Part shown: positions 23,243-35,513 of the stretch, one piece after another | How the letters are laid out: each line of letters opens with the position of its first letter | How positions within the stretch are numbered: the first letter of the stretch is position 1 | From: Eutypella sp. D-1 | Taxonomy: Eukaryota; Ascomycota; Sordariomycetes; Xylariales; Diatrypaceae | Assembly: GCA_023313575.1 (NCBI GenBank) | Contig: JAJTTP010000029.1 | Location: forward strand, 1 to 64,000 | DNA: 64,000 bases | Direction: 5' to 3' | Notes under the pieces: model-generated | The model's database searches: none | Seen by the model: the letters and a program-made list of their open reading frames with translations, nothing else | What the model was told of the DNA's origin: nothing | Made by a program: the position numbers and the translations under genes

Positions 23243-23776
23243 TTAACTTGTGCCGGAGCAGCCGACGAAGTTGTTACCGCTCGCGCCGGTATGCGTGATC
23301 TCCCCAGCGAGCTTGCAGGAGGTGTTGATGACGACGCGGTCAGGACCCGGCGATCCTTTTCACTTGATGTTAGCCATTGTCACTGTCATTCGCATGCGTA
23401 TATTCTCCCTGCTTCATCCAACTCTTCCACTCCCGCCCCGCTCCCTCGCTTACACGCCCCGCCATTTATCATACTTACCGCCGGTATACACGCTGCCGCT
23501 AGCAAGCAGCGGGAACTCAAGGTAAGGGCCCGCGACGGCGAAGGAGAAGCCCTCGTAGTTGTTGTAGGTGTGGGGGTAGCCGCCCGGCGCGTCGCCCGCC
23601 CGGTAATACGTGCACGCCTTCTGCGCCGCCTGGTTCACTCGCTCCGCCGTGTAGTACGTCGAGCCGCAGGTCGTCGCTGCCAGTGGCGCCACCACCTCCG
23701 CCGGTGCCTCTTCCAGCGGCGCGGCGGAGGTGACGGCGCTTAGGAGCACTGCTGCTGTTAGGGTGAGGATGCGCAT
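23243..23776 (-). CDS. Secreted guanyl-specific ribonuclease (RNase T1/N1/F1 family)
   Basis: Extracellular endoribonuclease cutting single-stranded RNA 3' of guanosine. Exons 23776-23479 and 23355-23243 (intron 23356-23478) encode 136 residues: signal peptide ([18 protein letters not shown]), a short pro-like segment, then the mature domain from '[13 protein letters not shown]'. The full catalytic set of RNase T1 is visible: His69 in 'YPHTYNN', Glu87 in 'YLEFPLL', Arg106 in 'GPDRVVIN' and His121 in 'EITHTGAS'. Four cysteines (37, 55, 113, 132) fit two disulfides. The size matches the family and there is no sign of the longer loops of ribotoxins. The acceptor at 23356 was chosen because it gives '[11 protein letters not shown]' in phase. 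Confidence 0.92.
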
Positions 23777-25375
23777 TGTTGGTTCGTTGATTCGATTTGA
23801 TGGATACTGAGTCTTCCGTGACTACTGGGGCTGATGTAAGAGATCTGGGACAATTGGTTTTAGGGCCACTGACTGGCTAGGGCCGATGACCAGGTGGAAG
23901 GGGGTGAAGGGCTTCTTATACTCAGGAAATCATCGCCTTTCATGACCGCCCGGCCATACTCAACCTGCCCATTAGATATCAAGCGGGAGACGGAGAAGAA
24001 TCTAGTAAAGGGAACTATTCCCCGTGGTCCTGAACATGGCGACAGACATATCCAATAGACCTTGAACTCCGCACACCCTCCAAAGAGAGCCGGGAATGTA
24101 TCTCCTCGTTTTCAGCGCCTATGCCCGATATCCCACGGCCAATCGCTCGAGGATATCGAGACCTAATGCGGAAGGTAGCAATGTTGGCGATGAAAACGTG
24201 GCGATAAGGTTGGTGGAGATTGAGTTGATGTAGATAGGAGGGAGAGAAAGGGGGGGGGGAAAGATACGGGTGGGGCCGCGGGCAGCCCGATTTTGGACAT
24301 GCTCCGGGTCGGGGGGTGGGTCTCGAGGCGTGGTATTATCGTGAATATGCCTAAGTGCCAAATTGCTTCACCCTTAAATGTAAAATGCATAGTACAATCA
24401 TCTCAATAAGGGGTCCTTGTCAAGTGTTTGATAGCTACCATGAATTTTACAAAATCCAGTATTCATTGCTGGTTTAATCCTATGTGTGCAAAAAGATTGA
24501 CGCTAGATGCCCAAGCTACGCACAGAATAGCTTTCGAAATACCGTCGCCTTCTCGTTGCACGCTCGTAGATAATAATCGATTTAGGTTTATATAACCAAA
24601 TGGAGAGGTATGACTGAGTGAGCTAAGCACGTTGACCCCGGTACGGATTTATCCCCAGACCATATGGAGTCTTAGACGCTTTTAGGGCATGTACAACAGC
24701 ATAAACCGAGGCACCCAATCTGGAGCTCATCCCTAAGATTCCAGGTGTGGCGCGTGTTCAATGCACCAAGTTGTATTCCTTCTTATCAGAAACCAACAAC
24801 ATCATGAATGCCAAGCAGACTTTCATGTACCCGGTGATGGGCTGGATTTTAGGGTGCGAAAAGACTGTGCGTAGATAAGAGGCATGGAGGGAGATAAACA
24901 GGAGTAAAACCAATCGATACTGACTAACATTATCTAGTATAGGCCTCGGTCCTATAATGGTCACAATGGAAACCATCGTTAAGAAAAGGAGTAGAACTGT
25001 CTATCTTAGGGGTTGGCAGTAAAGTGATGAGTCTATCGGTTAGTGCGGTAGGCGAGAAGGGCGCGATTGAACCCGACGTAGTATTTCGCTCTAGAAGCTT
25101 TCGCGAAGCCATTCAGCTAAAGGGTCTCTAAATCCTATTTAAATTGAATCTCGCAGACTGATACGCTAGTAGATCCTTCGGTCGTGGACTCCGTGACCTC
25201 GTACAAAATTTATATATCCCCTGACACCGTTAAGGATCTCGCAATAGTGGCATAACCATATCGATTATACGCACATCCACGAATCTTACATCCACTGTTC
25301 CAATGTGCCTCGCAGAGACGCTTTGCTCAAATCCACACCATGGATTCATGCAACGAGCAGTACCGTCCTATGATC
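23777..25375. other. Intergenic region
   Basis: It contains the upstream region of the RNase gene (CA/T-rich to about 23900) and the 3' flank of the copper-protein gene. Short frames such as 24119-24361 show nothing recognisable. Confidence 0.5.
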
Positions 25376-26480
25376 CTAGTTCCGCAGGCTGCTGACAGAG
25401 GGAACCTCGCGCATGGCCTTGGCCTGGTGGCCGGAGGCGGCGCTCTCGTGGTCTCCAGGCACGGCCCTGCGGCGGCGAAGCACCACAAAGGCGATTCCAC
25501 CGACGATGGCGAGCGAGGCTACGATCACGCCGACGGCAATGCCTGCCTTGGCGCCCTTGGAGAGACCCGAGCCAAAGTCGCTGTCATTTCCGGAGGGAGC
25601 CGCGGTAGGTGACGACTCGCTCTTGTCAGTGCTGGACTCGTTGTCGTCGCCGTCGTCCGTGTCTGAGGACGAGCCGGAGTCATCCGGAAGGTCAAAGTCC
25701 GAGGACGTCACGTTGAAGCAAGGAACCTGGATGTCGAAGTCAGAGGCCTCGACGAAGGTCTTCCCAGGAAGCACGTAGGTTAGCAGCCCGTACAAGAGAA
25801 CAAATAAAAGGTCACACGACAGCGATGCCTTGAACGTGAGACGTGAAAATATAACTTACAACATCGGCACAGGCGTAGAAGGTCTGATTCCGGCCGTCGA
25901 GCTCGTTATCCATGCTCGACCAGTACTCGAGCTGGATCGTGGCGTTAGAGCCCGGCTCCACGTCCTTGGAGATGTCGGCGATCTTGTAGCACTGGTGGCC
26001 CGGCTCGATAGCCGCGATGCCACCAACGACCTGCTGCGAGAACTGACTCTGCGTGGTTGGGTCTGAATTATTATGTTAGAGTATGGGTGTATATGACTGA
26101 TGAGTACTATGCGTGAAAGGGACAATGCTCACTGTTGTCGTACGCGATAGAAAAGGCGACGTTCCAGGCATCGTCCGCGATGGAGAGGGCAACGGAGCCC
26201 TGAGCTGACGGGACGTTAGTAAGTCATGTTCGTTAATCACTGACCCGCACTTTTCATAACTGGACTCACAGAGTGGGAAATTCGTCCGGTTGCTAACACC
26301 GGCGGTGCTGCCGCAGGGGGCAGTGTTGTCGGCGGTGGCACTCCAGGGCCGATCACTCGGCCACATGAAGGCGACGGGGCCCATCTCAGTGCCGACGAGG
26401 CCTTCGCCGTGAGCCTCCTGGGCCGTAGCAAGGCGACTACCGGCCAGTGCAGCCAGGTACGACAGCTGATTGAACTTCAT
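25376..26480 (-). CDS. BIM1/X325-like copper-binding surface protein with membrane anchor
   Basis: The family shares the fold of lytic polysaccharide monooxygenases but is implicated in copper handling (Cryptococcus Bim1) rather than polysaccharide cleavage. Exons 26480-26270, 26204-26133, 26062-25860 and 25759-25376 give 289 residues; all junctions are in phase and restore family motifs ('TNFPLSQGSVALSIADDAW', 'YDNNPTTQSQF', 'FYACADVTFVEASDFD'). The last acceptor (AAG before 25759) has a CTAAC branch-like sequence upstream. Cleavage after Ala23 would expose His24 (mature HGEGLVG), the copper-coordinating N-terminal His. 'RPWSATADNTAPCGS' and 'QVPCFNVT' are typical. An acidic Ser-rich stalk, one membrane helix (about 235-256) and RRRR then follow, so it is anchored by a helix instead of the GPI signal common in this family. 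Confidence 0.87.
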
Positions 26481-29141
26481 CTTGGCCTTATAATTTAGTC
26501 AGTCGGGAACGCAAGAGAGCTTGGAATGAAAGTCAACTGGGCCGTTAGGAACACAGAATGACCAGGCTGTGGGAGGATTGCTTTCTCGCAGCTGAAGGAA
26601 AAAGGGGCTGCCATGCAGAACAAGTGGCAGATGTAGGTTGATCTTATAAGCATGGGTCTGGGCAAAACCATAGCCCAATACTGCAGCTCTAGATTCTAGC
26701 CACATGCAAGATTCCAACGTCCTGTAAGGAGCCGATGTACCCATTACCAATCTAGAATTCCCCTCACCAGTCCTTGGCTTCGAATATGGTACGTAGTTGA
26801 GTAGCTAAGCTGACCGGGTCTCCAAAGGCCCTGTTTTTCCGAATGGTGCCACCCATTTCTAGCGTTTCCCACCAACACAGGGTTATAAGCCGTGGGTCTA
26901 AGTAACGCTAGTCATGGGTAGTTTGACGTTTAGTTATCTGATCGATCTGATAAAGGCAAGCAGTGCGGAGCTAACGTCGGCTCCCGCTGTCAAAGGGACC
27001 TATTTGAGCACGTGAAAGAAGTCACTTGCTTATAAATGAGAAAGCTATATAGCTCTACTCTACTTCATACTATATAGCATATACAATGAATGGTTTTACG
27101 CCCCGTTTGGCTTGGATTCCTCTTCATCAAGGAAATGTTCAGAAGCCCAAGTCCTATTCATACACTTTATATCGTGTGTTCGTATAAACATTAGGAGGTA
27201 CAATTGCACTAACAAAGAGTCGGGGTAGGCCATAGTCTTGGGTCTCGAGAGTTCACATGTGACACTCGGTAAGTGTGGGAGGAAGCCCATAGCTGAAGCG
27301 AAGATAATCAAGACGAAGATACCAAAAGCAGAGACAGAGAGAGCTAGCCAGTCTTTTGCCAATACCTGCCAAGAGGGACTATAGACGCCCATCGCGAGAC
27401 CGAATGAGTACTACAGACCCCCTCATCCAATGAAATGCTTAGAGGTGGCCGGGAGACCTGTGGATCAGAAGCGATGTCGTACAGGAACGAAGCCAATCGC
27501 GGAAGGTCGCGCGGAGCTTCTTGCTGCCCCTGTCCTTCCTGCAATCCCTGTATCCCTTGCGTTCTCGGGAATACGAGATTGCCCGAGTCGGAGACAGCAA
27601 CTGTTCGATCTCATTCAAGCTTATGACGGACCAAGTAACCTGCGGCATTTCTCACCTGTCTATTCAGGAATCTCAATCACCGTTTCCTTGATCTACGCTG
27701 TCAACTAACTAGTCCGTTAGGTGGAGCCTGACGGGTGCCGGTAGTATCAGCGGGCGAAGTTTTTTTTTTCCGTCGATTGTTAGCTGGGTGCAGAATCAAG
27801 TACGGTGAATGGATCTAGTGTTATTGGTGTTCTTGGCAAGGTGACTCGGCCGGATAGGTGGTGTGATTTCGGAGTAGCCCTTGGATATGCAGGGGACGAA
27901 ATAAGGGATTCTGGTCTTACATCTATGAGGCCTTCTGACAGAGTAGTCCGATTCCACAAAGAGTGACCAGCAAAAAGCCTAACAGAGGCTTGATGCATGA
28001 GCCATGAAGCCACCACGAACCAGTTCGTCTAACTTTGACGATTTTCAGGTTCACATATGACGAGTGAATTTGTGTGGGAAAAGCGGCTGGGGCGATCTTC
28101 TCGCCGACCCTCAAGCTGGTAAACTGGGTTATCTGATGGCGCTAATAGCCAACCTAAGGGGAACATGGCATGTTTGGCTTCCTTTAGTGTGGGTGGATCG
28201 ACAGCGGGGGAATATGGAGAGACAGGGGGGCTTGATAGGTCGATCCATCTAATCTAATCAATCTAATCTAATCAGATGTGTCAATAACAATCCCTTTTAG
28301 GAAGTCGGCACGTCCGCTGTCGGCGGATTCGTCCTTGGCGGAGGATGGTGAGAAGAGGCGGGTCTGGACGGGGTTACGGGGTCTCACGGGTGGCAACAGA
28401 AACCAAGCTACTTACCTATTTCCGGCTCTTCCATCGTGGAATTTTCGCCGCGCTGGGTCATTCACCTGAGCCAAGTCCTAGTCCATGAATCCGGCTTTCT
28501 GGTGAATCGCCATAGTCCTCGGCGTTAGATCTCGTATCTATCTCCATTAGTATTTTGACCGGCTCTCTTGACAAGGCCCGACCAACATCTTGGCGGGGCT
28601 CGATACAGAGAGGGTCATCGTCCCACAGCAGCTAGGCCGCTCGGATGGCATCGGGCCAGACTCCTCATCATTGGGTCCAGCCTTTACCCGGGCAACAGGG
28701 GCCACTTCCCCGCCCAGGGTGCCCCAGCTGGGAAGCAAAGTCCGTTTAAGCAGTCTAGTATCTTCATACATACGGGCACAGCTTCTTCTCTTTTTGGACA
28801 CAGGATCCAATTTCCGAGCATCGGTCAGGATTAGCCCAAGAGAATGCATTCCTTGTTTGGCCCTGGTAAGTTAGTTAGTCGTACTCTCCTCTAGATGGCC
28901 GGCTTGATCTGGACAGGGATGTATACGCGTCTCGCCCTGTATCATGCATGTGCCCGCATGTAGGAGGTAGATATAAGGTATACTGACCACCCTCCATTAT
29001 TCCCAGCACATCTCCCCTTTTTCAATTGGCAATCTAAAGGAGTTATCTTTCGTTCACTCGTTCGTCTTGTAAAGCCTCTCTCACGATCGTGATTACCGTT
29101 CGCTCGCTTTTATAAACACATAACACGATACCTCTATCAAG
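26481..29141. other. 2.7-kb gene-free region
   Basis: No exon chain could be built. A minus-strand frame at 27096-27392 has one hydrophobic stretch ('LALSVSAFGIFVLIIFASAMGF') that could be a membrane helix from an old gene, but flanking sequence gives no family. ATCTAATCTAATC repeats near 28247-28275. The last 100 bp form the leader of the 29142 gene. Confidence 0.5.
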
Positions 29142-30221
29142 ATGATTACCGTCCGTTGGGCCCTGGGCGTCATTGTCGCCGCTAGCGCCGCGTCCGCGTC
29201 TACGGACGAACTTCAGCTCTTCTCGCGCCTGCTGAAGCGCCAGGAGCCGGGAACGCCCGAGTACAACTGCCATGACAACTGCGGTAAGATTGACACCAGA
29301 AACACATGAAGAAGAAGCGTGGGCTGCTCGATACAAGGCGATGTCTTCACCAAGAAAGGTTGATTGACAGCAAGCTGATGACTCGCTTCATTTCCTCATA
29401 ATACAGGTCAGGCCATCATCCAGGCCCGCAATAGCGACGACGTCTGCAACGACGAGATCTTCGTGACGGACTACGAGAACTGCCTGCAGTGCGCGGGGCC
29501 CGACAACGTCGACATCTGGCGGTTCTACGGGAACTCGCTGTCGAGGGCCGCCGAGGGTTGCGGGCTGCCGACCACACCGCTCTCGGGCGAGCAGCCTGAC
29601 GTGGGTCCTGCGGTGCCCGCCGGTTCCTCCAGTGGCGGCGGCGACGACGAGAGCTCCTCCGCTGAGCCTACCGAAGCCCCTACCTCCACCGCCGACGAGG
29701 AGAAGCCGACTGCTACCACGACTGAGGAGGAGCAGCCGACGGCTACCTCTGACGAGGGCGCGCCGTCTGAGACTACGGCCGAGTCCACGCCTACTGAGGC
29801 CCCCACTGAGGCCCCCACCGAGGGCGGAGAGTCCTACCCGACCGCCGTCCCGAGCACCTCGACCGAGCAGGGCGCCCCCTCCGCCTCTGCTACCGCCACC
29901 GAAAGCAGTGGCTACCCTGTGACGCCGGCCCCGACGGCCAGCACCACGCACGGCGGTAATGGCACTGTCAGCAGCGGTACCCCTGATGTAAGTCTCGCTT
30001 GTCTTTCTCGCTCATCTCTCGCCCTATCTTTTCCCAAACGCATCCTGTAGTCTTAATAGAAAGTGAGTTCCCCAAATGAATACCGGAAGGCTGACCTCGG
30101 GTTACGTCAGGCCTCCTCCACGGGTGTCGTGCCAGTTGCTGGTGCCGTGACACTGTCCGGAAGCTCGCTCGGATTCTACGGCGTGCTCGCACTCGGCGCT
30201 CTGCTGGCCTTCGCGCAGTAG
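29142..30221 (+). CDS. GPI-anchor-like secreted protein with a small Cys-rich domain
   Basis: Exons 29142-29283, 29407-29987 and 30111-30221 encode 277 residues. A signal peptide (MITVRWALGVIVAASAASA) is followed by a compact Cys domain: 'YNCHDNC', 'GQAIIQARNSDDVCND', 'ENCLQCAG', 'IWRFYGNSLSRAAEGCGL'. This pattern recurs in fungal cell-surface proteins of unknown function (a DUF7707-like module, from memory). A long Thr/Ser/Pro/Glu-rich stalk ('EAPTEAPTEGG') follows, suited to O-glycosylation, and then a hydrophobic C-terminus ('LGFYGVLALGALLAFAQ') typical of a GPI-transfer signal. The third exon supplies that signal; reading through its intron would remove it. Likely wall- or membrane-attached; function unknown. 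Confidence 0.82.
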
Positions 30222-31462
30222 GTCTTTCTACCTGGAATAAACAGGGCAGATCGAGTAGGCGAGGGTTGTAAGATAGCTCTGTCGTGCCACGTACCTGGTG
30301 TCCTACCAGGGGTAATGTTTCTTAATTGGGAGCTGGTACATGATGTCTAATGACGGGGATGGGGCAGGCGGGTGCGAAAATTTATGGCCCAACCTCATTC
30401 GTGATCAAATACATAGCTGGGCCATAAATTTTCGCGGGGGCCTGTGGGGGAAGGAAAATAATGTGGATGTACATATGATAAGATACAACCTTGATAATAT
30501 TGGCCCGCTTATATGGACGCGTAGCTGTCTAATGTGACGGATCTGTTGTCCCGTTGATGATTAAGAATTGGGGGTTTGTAATGAGATGACTTACGGTACA
30601 GCTTTGTCGTGCTGAACTGAACTTTGAATAACTTTCTGATTACACTTGAACTTCAGTAGTCTACACACTAGGTAATCAAGACTCGTCGATCCCCTGGAGC
30701 TGAGCGCTAATCACCAAGGCCGCACCCTACGTCTCTTGCCCTTGCACTTATTCCTCCGTGGTTGATTTTACAGAAGTCATGATTGAGTGTCAATAGCATG
30801 AAGTAGTTATTTAGCTATCAAAGGGGGCCCATTTAATGGCCTCGCCACACAAGGAGAGACACCAGCTACCCAAACTACATCCTAGTCAACATGATACGAA
30901 CAAGCGGCCCTTCATTTGCAAACAGTTCACGAGAATTTCACAGCAAGACACGGTTTGGAGCTGCAAATCGAAGACGCGCATCTCTGTGAGGTTAGCTGCG
31001 AAAACAAGTGGCGGGCTCCCCTCCCGGTAACCATTAAAAGACGGAGGGGAGCGGGGCAAGCAGAATAGGGTCGACATTCGAATTGATCCAGTCGTACTGT
31101 GTGGTGATTATCGACATCCGAAATCAGAGTGGAAATGGAAACGAGGACCTGCAGCAGTTGATAAACACAAACTCCGCGGAACGAGAAAAAGCTAGATAAA
31201 GCAATAGCAGACCCGATCGGGGATGTGGGTATTTTCCCCAAGACCATTCCCAAATGTTCATAACGCCCTTTTCGCCATGCTGCCTTAGTATCCAATCTAA
31301 AGTGCTTGTCTGTTTTGCGTTCCGTCGCTTTTCTCGGCTCTCGTATACAGTCAGAACAGTAATAAGTCGCATTTTGAGTAATCCAGAATAATGAAGTGGA
31401 GCGCGGAGGGCGGAACGCGTCGTAGGTAGTCGAATATTTTTGGTGCGTCGGTTTGTTCTAAA
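30222..31462. other. Intergenic region between convergent genes
   Basis: No supported gene. It contains the inverted repeat at 30374-30435, listed separately. Confidence 0.5.
30374..30435. repeat. 18-bp perfect inverted repeat, 26-nt loop
   Basis: GCGAAAATTTATGGCCCA (30374-30391) and its exact reverse complement (30418-30435) could form a hairpin. A second short pair, CAGGC at 30365-30369 and GCCTG at 30440-30444, could extend the stem past a small internal loop. It lies about 150 bp downstream of the GPI-protein stop codon. It may be a small MITE-like remnant, a 3'-end structure or a small-RNA source. Confidence 0.6.
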
Positions 31463-33235
31463 TTAGAGGAAGCTATTCAAAAGCGTGACGACGGTCGTGT
31501 ACACCATTCCAACAAAGCCAACAACCATAAAGACGATGTCGCCCGCCTTGACAGGCCACGACGTCGCTACGCCCTTGTAGTGTAGGTAGGCCGGGTAGAT
31601 GTATACGAGCGGGACGCAGGCGAAGGAGCCAATGAGGGCGACGAATCGATCGAGGTTCCCGGCGCCAAGAATGGCGATGCACCCACACATGGCGACAACG
31701 AGGCCACGAAAGATATTCTTCGTCCACTTGGTGCGGAGGCTCCTCTTGCCAGAGTGCGCGCCAAAAAGGTTGCCCTCCATGATTCGCAGGGCGGGGAAAA
31801 GTTGCACGGGGTTGCCGACAAGCACTGCGAGAGAATATATGAACTGCACAGCGTTGACAAACCGGCTGTCTTGCGGATAGTTTGTGATGATTTCGATGGA
31901 TGTGGCCTCCCCAAAGGTTGCGTAGCAGAGCGCACCGACAGACGTGAAGAGGATCGTGATGATGAACATCACCGTACCCAGAAGCGGCTCGAAGCGTTCC
32001 GGCTTGGCCATTGAGGATTCGATCGGTAGGATGAGCCCTATACCCTCAAAAGTGAAGATAGCGGAGCCGACGGTGAGGGTATACGCTTCCGGATTAAACA
32101 ACTTCACGGAAGGCTCTAAGCCCTCTGTGACGAGGTAGGAGATGTCGTACCAGTATATATAGCCGACGCCAATTAGAATGAAGACGTCTGCAATCAAAGC
32201 GGCGGGGCCAAGCTTAGCAATGTTCCGCACGAACGAGAGCGGAATCAGGACAAGGACCTGTAGGAGGACCAGAGTCATGGTGGAGAGAGGACTCGGGCCA
32301 TTGCAGACGGCTTTGAGGAAGGAGGTCAGGTTCTCGGCGACGAACACAATACCGGCACAAACAAACCCAATCTGCGAGAGGGTGATGGAAGACATAATAA
32401 GACTACGCATCCGATCTCCAGCGATGGCTTGTCCGATCTCTCCATAACCGCCCCCATATTTTTTCTTGCAGATGAGCAGAAGGTGAAACGCCAGCATGGT
32501 TATACATGAGACAACGATCAGGGTCATGGAAGAGAACAGGATACCACCGTTCCGAAAGGCGCGGGGAAGGAACATGATGCCGGTTCCAATAAAGGCCTTT
32601 AGCAGCGTGAAGAAGGTCTTGGATGTGCTGGCCGTGGCGGCCCGGGCGCCATGAGAACTCCTCCGGCGGGGCAAGAGGGGTCTAGTCTCCGGGGGCCGCT
32701 CTTCGTCATCCTCTTCATCGTCGATAGCCTCCTCATCACTGTCGGCAAGGTCTTCACCGGCGAAGCTTCCGTATAGATCTAAGAACTCGACAAAATTTCT
32801 GGTTATAGGCATACGGGAGCCCCACACCTTGTCCTGTTGCTTCTGAAGTAGAAATGCCCTGCGGAAGCCACCGGGCGCTAACTGATTATTGACGGTCAAG
32901 CCCTCGATGCCCTCACCACGTAGCGAAGGGGACGGCGGGTAGTGGAAAGTAGCCGTACGCCTGTGGTACTTGATCCGGGATGCAGTCTTGAAGATCCCAC
33001 GGTGAATATCGCCGCCCTGTAATTTGAGCGACGAGGTTTGGTGGTTGGAGTCGCTGTCACCGGCCGAGTCATCAGCTGCAGGGTCGCCGGATGAGGCGGC
33101 CGGTTGTGAGGAAGACGGTTCGGCATAGGGTCTCCCATCAAAATCGGCAGAATAACCCTCGGGAAGATGATCCGAGATGACCTGGGCCTCGTGGGTCTCC
33201 TGGTTCGCCTGGGACGGCAATGGTGTGTCAATCAT
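31463..33235 (-). CDS. Vacuolar amino acid transporter (AVT3/AVT4-like, AAAP family)
   Basis: Uninterrupted 590-residue protein. The first 190 residues are hydrophilic and disordered, as in fungal Avt3/Avt4, and contain an acidic run 'DSDEEAIDDEEDDEERPPETRPLLPRR' split around residue 175. The transporter core opens with 'SKTFFTLLKAFIGTGIMFLP', the conserved first helix of AAAP/SLC36-type carriers, and continues through about 11 hydrophobic segments ending 'VVTLLNSF'. Yeast Avt3 and Avt4 export neutral amino acids from the vacuole; that role is inferred by family. The start ATG at 33235 is the first in frame. It may complement the plasma-membrane permease at 9271 in amino acid handling, but they are not linked operonically. 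Confidence 0.9.
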   Translation of the reverse strand: MIDTPLPSQANQETHEAQVISDHLPEGYSADFDGRPYAEPSSSQPAASSGDPAADDSAGDSDSNHQTSSLKLQGGDIHRGIFKTASRIKYHRRTATFHYPPSPSLRGEGIEGLTVNNQLAPGGFRRAFLLQKQQDKVWGSRMPITRNFVEFLDLYGSFAGEDLADSDEEAIDDEEDDEERPPETRPLLPRRRSSHGARAATASTSKTFFTLLKAFIGTGIMFLPRAFRNGGILFSSMTLIVVSCITMLAFHLLLICKKKYGGGYGEIGQAIAGDRMRSLIMSSITLSQIGFVCAGIVFVAENLTSFLKAVCNGPSPLSTMTLVLLQVLVLIPLSFVRNIAKLGPAALIADVFILIGVGYIYWYDISYLVTEGLEPSVKLFNPEAYTLTVGSAIFTFEGIGLILPIESSMAKPERFEPLLGTVMFIITILFTSVGALCYATFGEATSIEIITNYPQDSRFVNAVQFIYSLAVLVGNPVQLFPALRIMEGNLFGAHSGKRSLRTKWTKNIFRGLVVAMCGCIAILGAGNLDRFVALIGSFACVPLVYIYPAYLHYKGVATSWPVKAGDIVFMVVGFVGMVYTTVVTLLNSFL

Positions 33236-35513
33236 GGCGACAAATAAACTATGGGAAAATTAAATAAATAAATTGTTAAAAACGCGTTCACTTGATTTTC
33301 GTTTCCATTTAACTCTGTATTTAATGAGCCAATGGGATTAATTCGTTATTCATACAATTATAAGTCACGGAGCAATGCTGACAGTTGTCCTCGCTTATAG
33401 AGCTCAAAGTTGTAGATAGATGAGTAAGTACTAAGGTTGAGTTGTATGGAAAGGAGATGTGATGTTTAAAGGTGGAAATTACATTTAGAGGGAGAAAATC
33501 CCAGATAAATCGCCCCTGGTGCAAGCCAAAAAGCTACCTAGGGTTTATTTAGCGGGGGACAGCTGGGGTTTAGGGGCTTTACCGCCTAACTGCTTGATCG
33601 GCTCATGTAGCCATCGTCAACCAGTACGATCACCCGGCGAGCAGCTGCAGGCGGTTGGGGAAGTGGGGCAATATTCTTTGGAATTGGTCCCACATGCCCC
33701 GCACGGTCCCCATAAGAGCTTGGAAGCGACCGAAGAGGTACATAGGTCGGGTGCTATTCAATGACGTCGCGTAACGTGACGCCCTGTCAGGGCAAAGCCA
33801 CCCTTGGAAGCTGGCTCATTTGATATGTGATTGGTGTATATTAAGCAGAATAGGCCCGGGGGCGACTATTGATCCGTGATTGGAATTAGCTGGTTTCACG
33901 TGATAAATGGCGTCATTTATATGCCTGCATCCTTCGGTACTCATGTATGCTCATTCCACCTTTACGTGGACGCAATTTCTAGTCACATCCATACAGTTTC
34001 TATACAGTTCTCGACTTCCAGGATCAATCTCAATTTCAATATTGCTATTCGGGTTCATCGAATTGGATGTGTATATGGATATTATCGTGAGCTAATCTTT
34101 ATTGCTCGACGTAATCCAGATTCCCGGATCGAGGTACTCGGCTTATATATAAAATGGTCATCACCTAGGTACTTCAAAAGTTCTCTTACATTTAATCTAC
34201 AGATAGCATACTGAAGTTTGACCGCCTCATCTACCGCCGCCGCCGTGGTAAGCGATCGGCCGTTCGGATGACCCAATGGGGCGTATCCGGGACCCTTGTG
34301 GGGATCAATAGGCCCTGGAGGGTTCCGATAGGTGGCCCCGCCCGGGCGGGCGGCGGTATACATACGATGGGTTGATAGCTGATGGGTATCAACGGCATAA
34401 CAAAAACATCAGGAGACGACGACCTTTCTTTAGAGCTAGGACACAAACGTACCGCTGTTTTACTCCGTAGACGTACGTAAGTTCATAAGTATAGCCATAG
34501 TGAATGAAACGTCGGAGAATACCATACAGAATATGAAAATTCCTAGGATTGACAGGGGGTATGAATTAGCCCATATCTGTTGCAGATTCCAGCCGCCGCG
34601 CAACGACGTAGACATTGTTGGATTGACCTGCTACGCCGACTCAACAATACTTCCGACTTCAAACTTCGGCTCATCGGAACTTCATTACAACCACTTCCAT
34701 AATACCTCTAATTAAGAGCTGGAATCAATCCGTGGGATAGTCCTCTTCTAATCGGCGTTTTTGGCATGCGAATGCGACCGATAGGTGTTAAGCGACGAAG
34801 TAAAACGTCGACGTATGATCGGCGCTGGAAAAATGTTCGATTGGTTGGAGGGAAGTCTGTGCGGCTAATGAAATAGAGAAGAGTAGATATCTTCTACAGC
34901 ACATAAAGTGTTGAGGGCCTCAACTTACAATCGTGCGTCCACGATAAGCAGCTTCCCATCCAAGATATAGACTTAGCAACGTCCGTACCAATGAGGTATT
35001 ACCCTGCATGCGAATGCTGCACCCTACCCATCATGGAGATTGAAACATCACGATGGCTTCAATGGAACGCTAGTCAATGATAAGCAAACGATAGATTAAT
35101 GGGGTTTCCTTGGCGTTGGATCGATTTGACATTCAATTCATCGAATAAGTAAAAGTAGCTCCACGCTTTAATACTACCAACGCGATATATGACCGGCAAA
35201 TTAGTTAACGCGAACACTAGGAATTAGGATCGTGACAGCATCGTTTCCCGTTACTACCACCATTGTCCAATCTTTCTCAAGGCATGCTTTCAGAACAAGC
35301 TTGGTCGTCAGGGGAGAAAATGGGTATATAAGGCCTCGATGTCGTTCCCTTGTTTCTCTAGCATCTTCTCGTGCATCAACAACGAACCACAAACTCTCTC
35401 CTCCTGACCGTCCTTACCTTAGGAAATTCAATCGAAGATCTTAGAACCACTTGGTCTATTTTCACTCTTATTCCCTATTTGTAGCCCGATTACTCGACCC
35501 TAGGACCCTAAAA
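33236..35513. other. 2.3-kb gene-free region
   Basis: Moderately AT-rich sequence with frequent stops; none of the short frames has recognisable content. The last 190 bp carry a TATA-like box and a pyrimidine/CA-rich leader that belong with the relic at 35514. Confidence 0.5.
35325..35332 (+). promoter_or_regulatory. TATA box upstream of the broken secreted-protein gene
   Basis: TATATAAG lies about 185 bp before the ATG at 35514 and is followed by CT- and CAAC-rich sequence resembling a fungal 5' leader. It suggests that a promoter once (or still) served the relic. Confidence 0.35.

Noticed and set aside
25760..25859. Alternative last exon of the copper-protein gene starting at 25828 (hydrophobic 'ASLSCDLLFVLLYGLLTYV')
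   Set aside because: It would insert a hydrophobic stretch into a conserved segment. The acceptor at 25760 has a CTAAC branch-like site and gives the family motif.
27096..27392. Minus-strand frame with a hydrophobic helix
   Set aside because: Only one helix-like stretch, no partner exons and no family; not enough to call a gene.
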